Below, piece by piece: positions 6,734 through 7,170 of a stretch of DNA of 7,170 nucleotides. The DNA is from Pirellulales bacterium (GTDB taxonomy: Bacteria > Planctomycetota > Planctomycetia > Pirellulales > JALHPA01). Position numbers and translations under genes: made by a program. The DNA is taken from assembly GCA_022842745.1 (NCBI GenBank), contig JALHPA010000124.1, positions 1 through 7,170 of the forward strand. The letters are read 5' to 3'. A model generated the notes under the pieces. The model was not told the origin of the DNA. It saw only the letters and a list, made by a program, of their open reading frames with translations, and ran no database searches. Each line of letters begins with the position of its first letter. The stretch's first letter is position 1.

Positions 6734-7058
6734 GACGGTTTAATATCCAAAATAGGGAATGGCTTGGGAAGATGTCGAAGGCGATCCGCAGCACCGACTT
6801 CGGCCGCCGGGGCGAGCGCACGGTCGGCCGAGAAATGTGGATCTCGGGATGTTTTCAGGCGCGCTGCGCGCTAGTTCGAAACGGGGATGGTTCCGTTCGA
6901 TGTCTTTAGAGTTGGCCGACCGTTCGTCGGCCTGCGCAGCACCAGCCAGGCCCTCGAGGGGCGAATTCGGCGGCAGGCGTTGCAAGGGACTATTCGCATC
7001 GTTCGGTAGTGTCGGCCTGACTTTGGCGAGGCGAGAAACGTGTGGTGCGATTGGCTGT
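6734..7058 (-). promoter_or_regulatory. Upstream region of leuA with alternative base-pairing segments; no gene seen
   Basis: About 325 bases separate leuA from the terminator to its right, and I see no credible protein gene in them. In the leuA direction three segments can pair in competing ways. GGCCGAC (6932-6926) pairs with GTCGGCC (6920-6914) in a seven-pair hairpin with a five-base loop. The same second segment, read as ACGGTCGGCC (6923-6914), also pairs perfectly over ten bases with GGCCGACCGT (6829-6820). A separate six-pair stem is CCGAGA (6847-6842) with TCTCGG (6833-6828). A weak 42-codon reading frame (6999-6871) places Leu-Val-Leu codons just before the first segment. No T-box motif or U-tract is visible. 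The presence of the repeats is certain; a regulatory function is speculative, and a promoter close to the leuA ATG would leave these segments untranscribed. Confidence 0.35.
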
Positions 7059-7095
7059 AAAAACAAAAAACCCCCAGGCGTCTCGCCCAGGGGTT
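7059..7095 (-). terminator. Rho-independent terminator read on the minus strand
   Basis: On the minus strand AACCCCTGGGCG (7095-7084) pairs with CGCCTGGGGGTT (7080-7069) around an AGA loop, giving 12 pairs including two G-U wobbles. The stem runs into a T-rich tract, TTTTTTGTTTTT (7070-7059). Read on the plus strand, the two wobbles become A-C mismatches and the T-run is lost, so the direction is clear. It lies about 325 bases upstream of leuA and therefore probably ends a minus-strand transcript from beyond the right edge. The 75 bases to its right (7096-7170) show no recognisable gene. Short reading frames enter from the edge and stop at 7133 (ending in Tyr-Leu-Leu-Arg-Val-Leu) or about 7117, and either could be the C terminus of an unseen gene. 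A leuA attenuator is the less likely alternative. Confidence 0.8.
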
Positions 7096-7170
7096 CCAGT
7101 CTTCGTGCCATCGTTGTTACGTGCAGCGAACCCTAGGGCAAACTCCCAGATAGGACACGCAGCAGGTAAG

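Noticed and set aside
4652..6874. A very long plus-strand open frame (740 codons) running through the prepilin-peptidase-like gene and antisense to leuA.
   Set aside because: It covers all of leuA on the opposite strand, and its translation shows no recognisable domain and a skewed Asp/Gly/Val/Ala composition typical of the antisense of a GC-rich gene. LeuA has every catalytic motif, so this frame is a shadow.
6734..7095. A T-box riboswitch upstream of leuA.
   Set aside because: I found no T-box consensus sequence, and the only true terminator sits at the far upstream end instead of just before leuA.
6740..7111. A minus-strand frame of 123 codons ending next to leuA.
   Set aside because: Its first codons lie inside the terminator hairpin and its T-tract, its composition is unremarkable and no family is recognised. 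It is most likely non-coding.
6759..7136. A plus-strand frame of 125 codons over the same intergenic region.
   Set aside because: It has no recognisable domain or ribosome-binding site, and it crosses the minus-strand terminator. Treated as chance in GC-rich DNA.
1..7170. A mobile element, CRISPR array, defence system, tRNA or rRNA.
   Set aside because: No transposase or phage-like frames, regular direct repeats, cloverleaf-like sequences or defence-type domains were seen; the genes are metabolic and conserved.

Overview
This GC-rich window (roughly 60% by eye) looks like chromosomal DNA of a bacterium, most likely a planctomycete, possibly of the Pirellulales type. The clues are a complete HpnC-HpnD-HpnE squalene cassette, an HpnE carrying a cysteine-rich stretch that I associate with planctomycete copies, weak or absent Shine-Dalgarno sequences, and a loose layout of single genes and small operons. 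This placement is an inference; there is no rRNA or other phylogenetic marker here.

Layout. Positions 36-3417 on the minus strand hold a three-gene operon, hpnC then hpnD then hpnE in transcription order. Both junctions are 4-base ATGA overlaps. The genes convert two farnesyl diphosphates through presqualene diphosphate and hydroxysqualene to squalene. A 140-base divergent intergenic region (3418-3557) separates this operon from ispH on the plus strand (3558-4490). IspH performs the last step of the MEP pathway, which makes IPP and DMAPP and so supplies farnesyl diphosphate. A precursor-making gene and a precursor-consuming operon therefore sit head to head. Just after ispH is a short gene (4506-5147) for a prepilin-peptidase-like membrane protein that stops where the catalytic GxGD motif should begin. 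It converges on leuA (5186-6733, minus strand), a complete 2-isopropylmalate synthase of leucine biosynthesis. Three hairpins occupy the junction.

The last 437 bases (6734-7170) contain no gene I can support. They hold the region upstream of leuA, including a set of mutually exclusive base-pairing segments, and a convincing minus-strand rho-independent terminator at 7059-7095. That terminator most likely ends a transcript arriving from beyond the right edge.

I found no mobile element, CRISPR array, tRNA, rRNA or defence system. The core genes are ordinary housekeeping and isoprenoid enzymes. The points most worth checking are the truncated prepilin-peptidase homologue, the possible RNA switch upstream of leuA, and the fate of the squalene, since no cyclase or carotenoid gene lies in the window.
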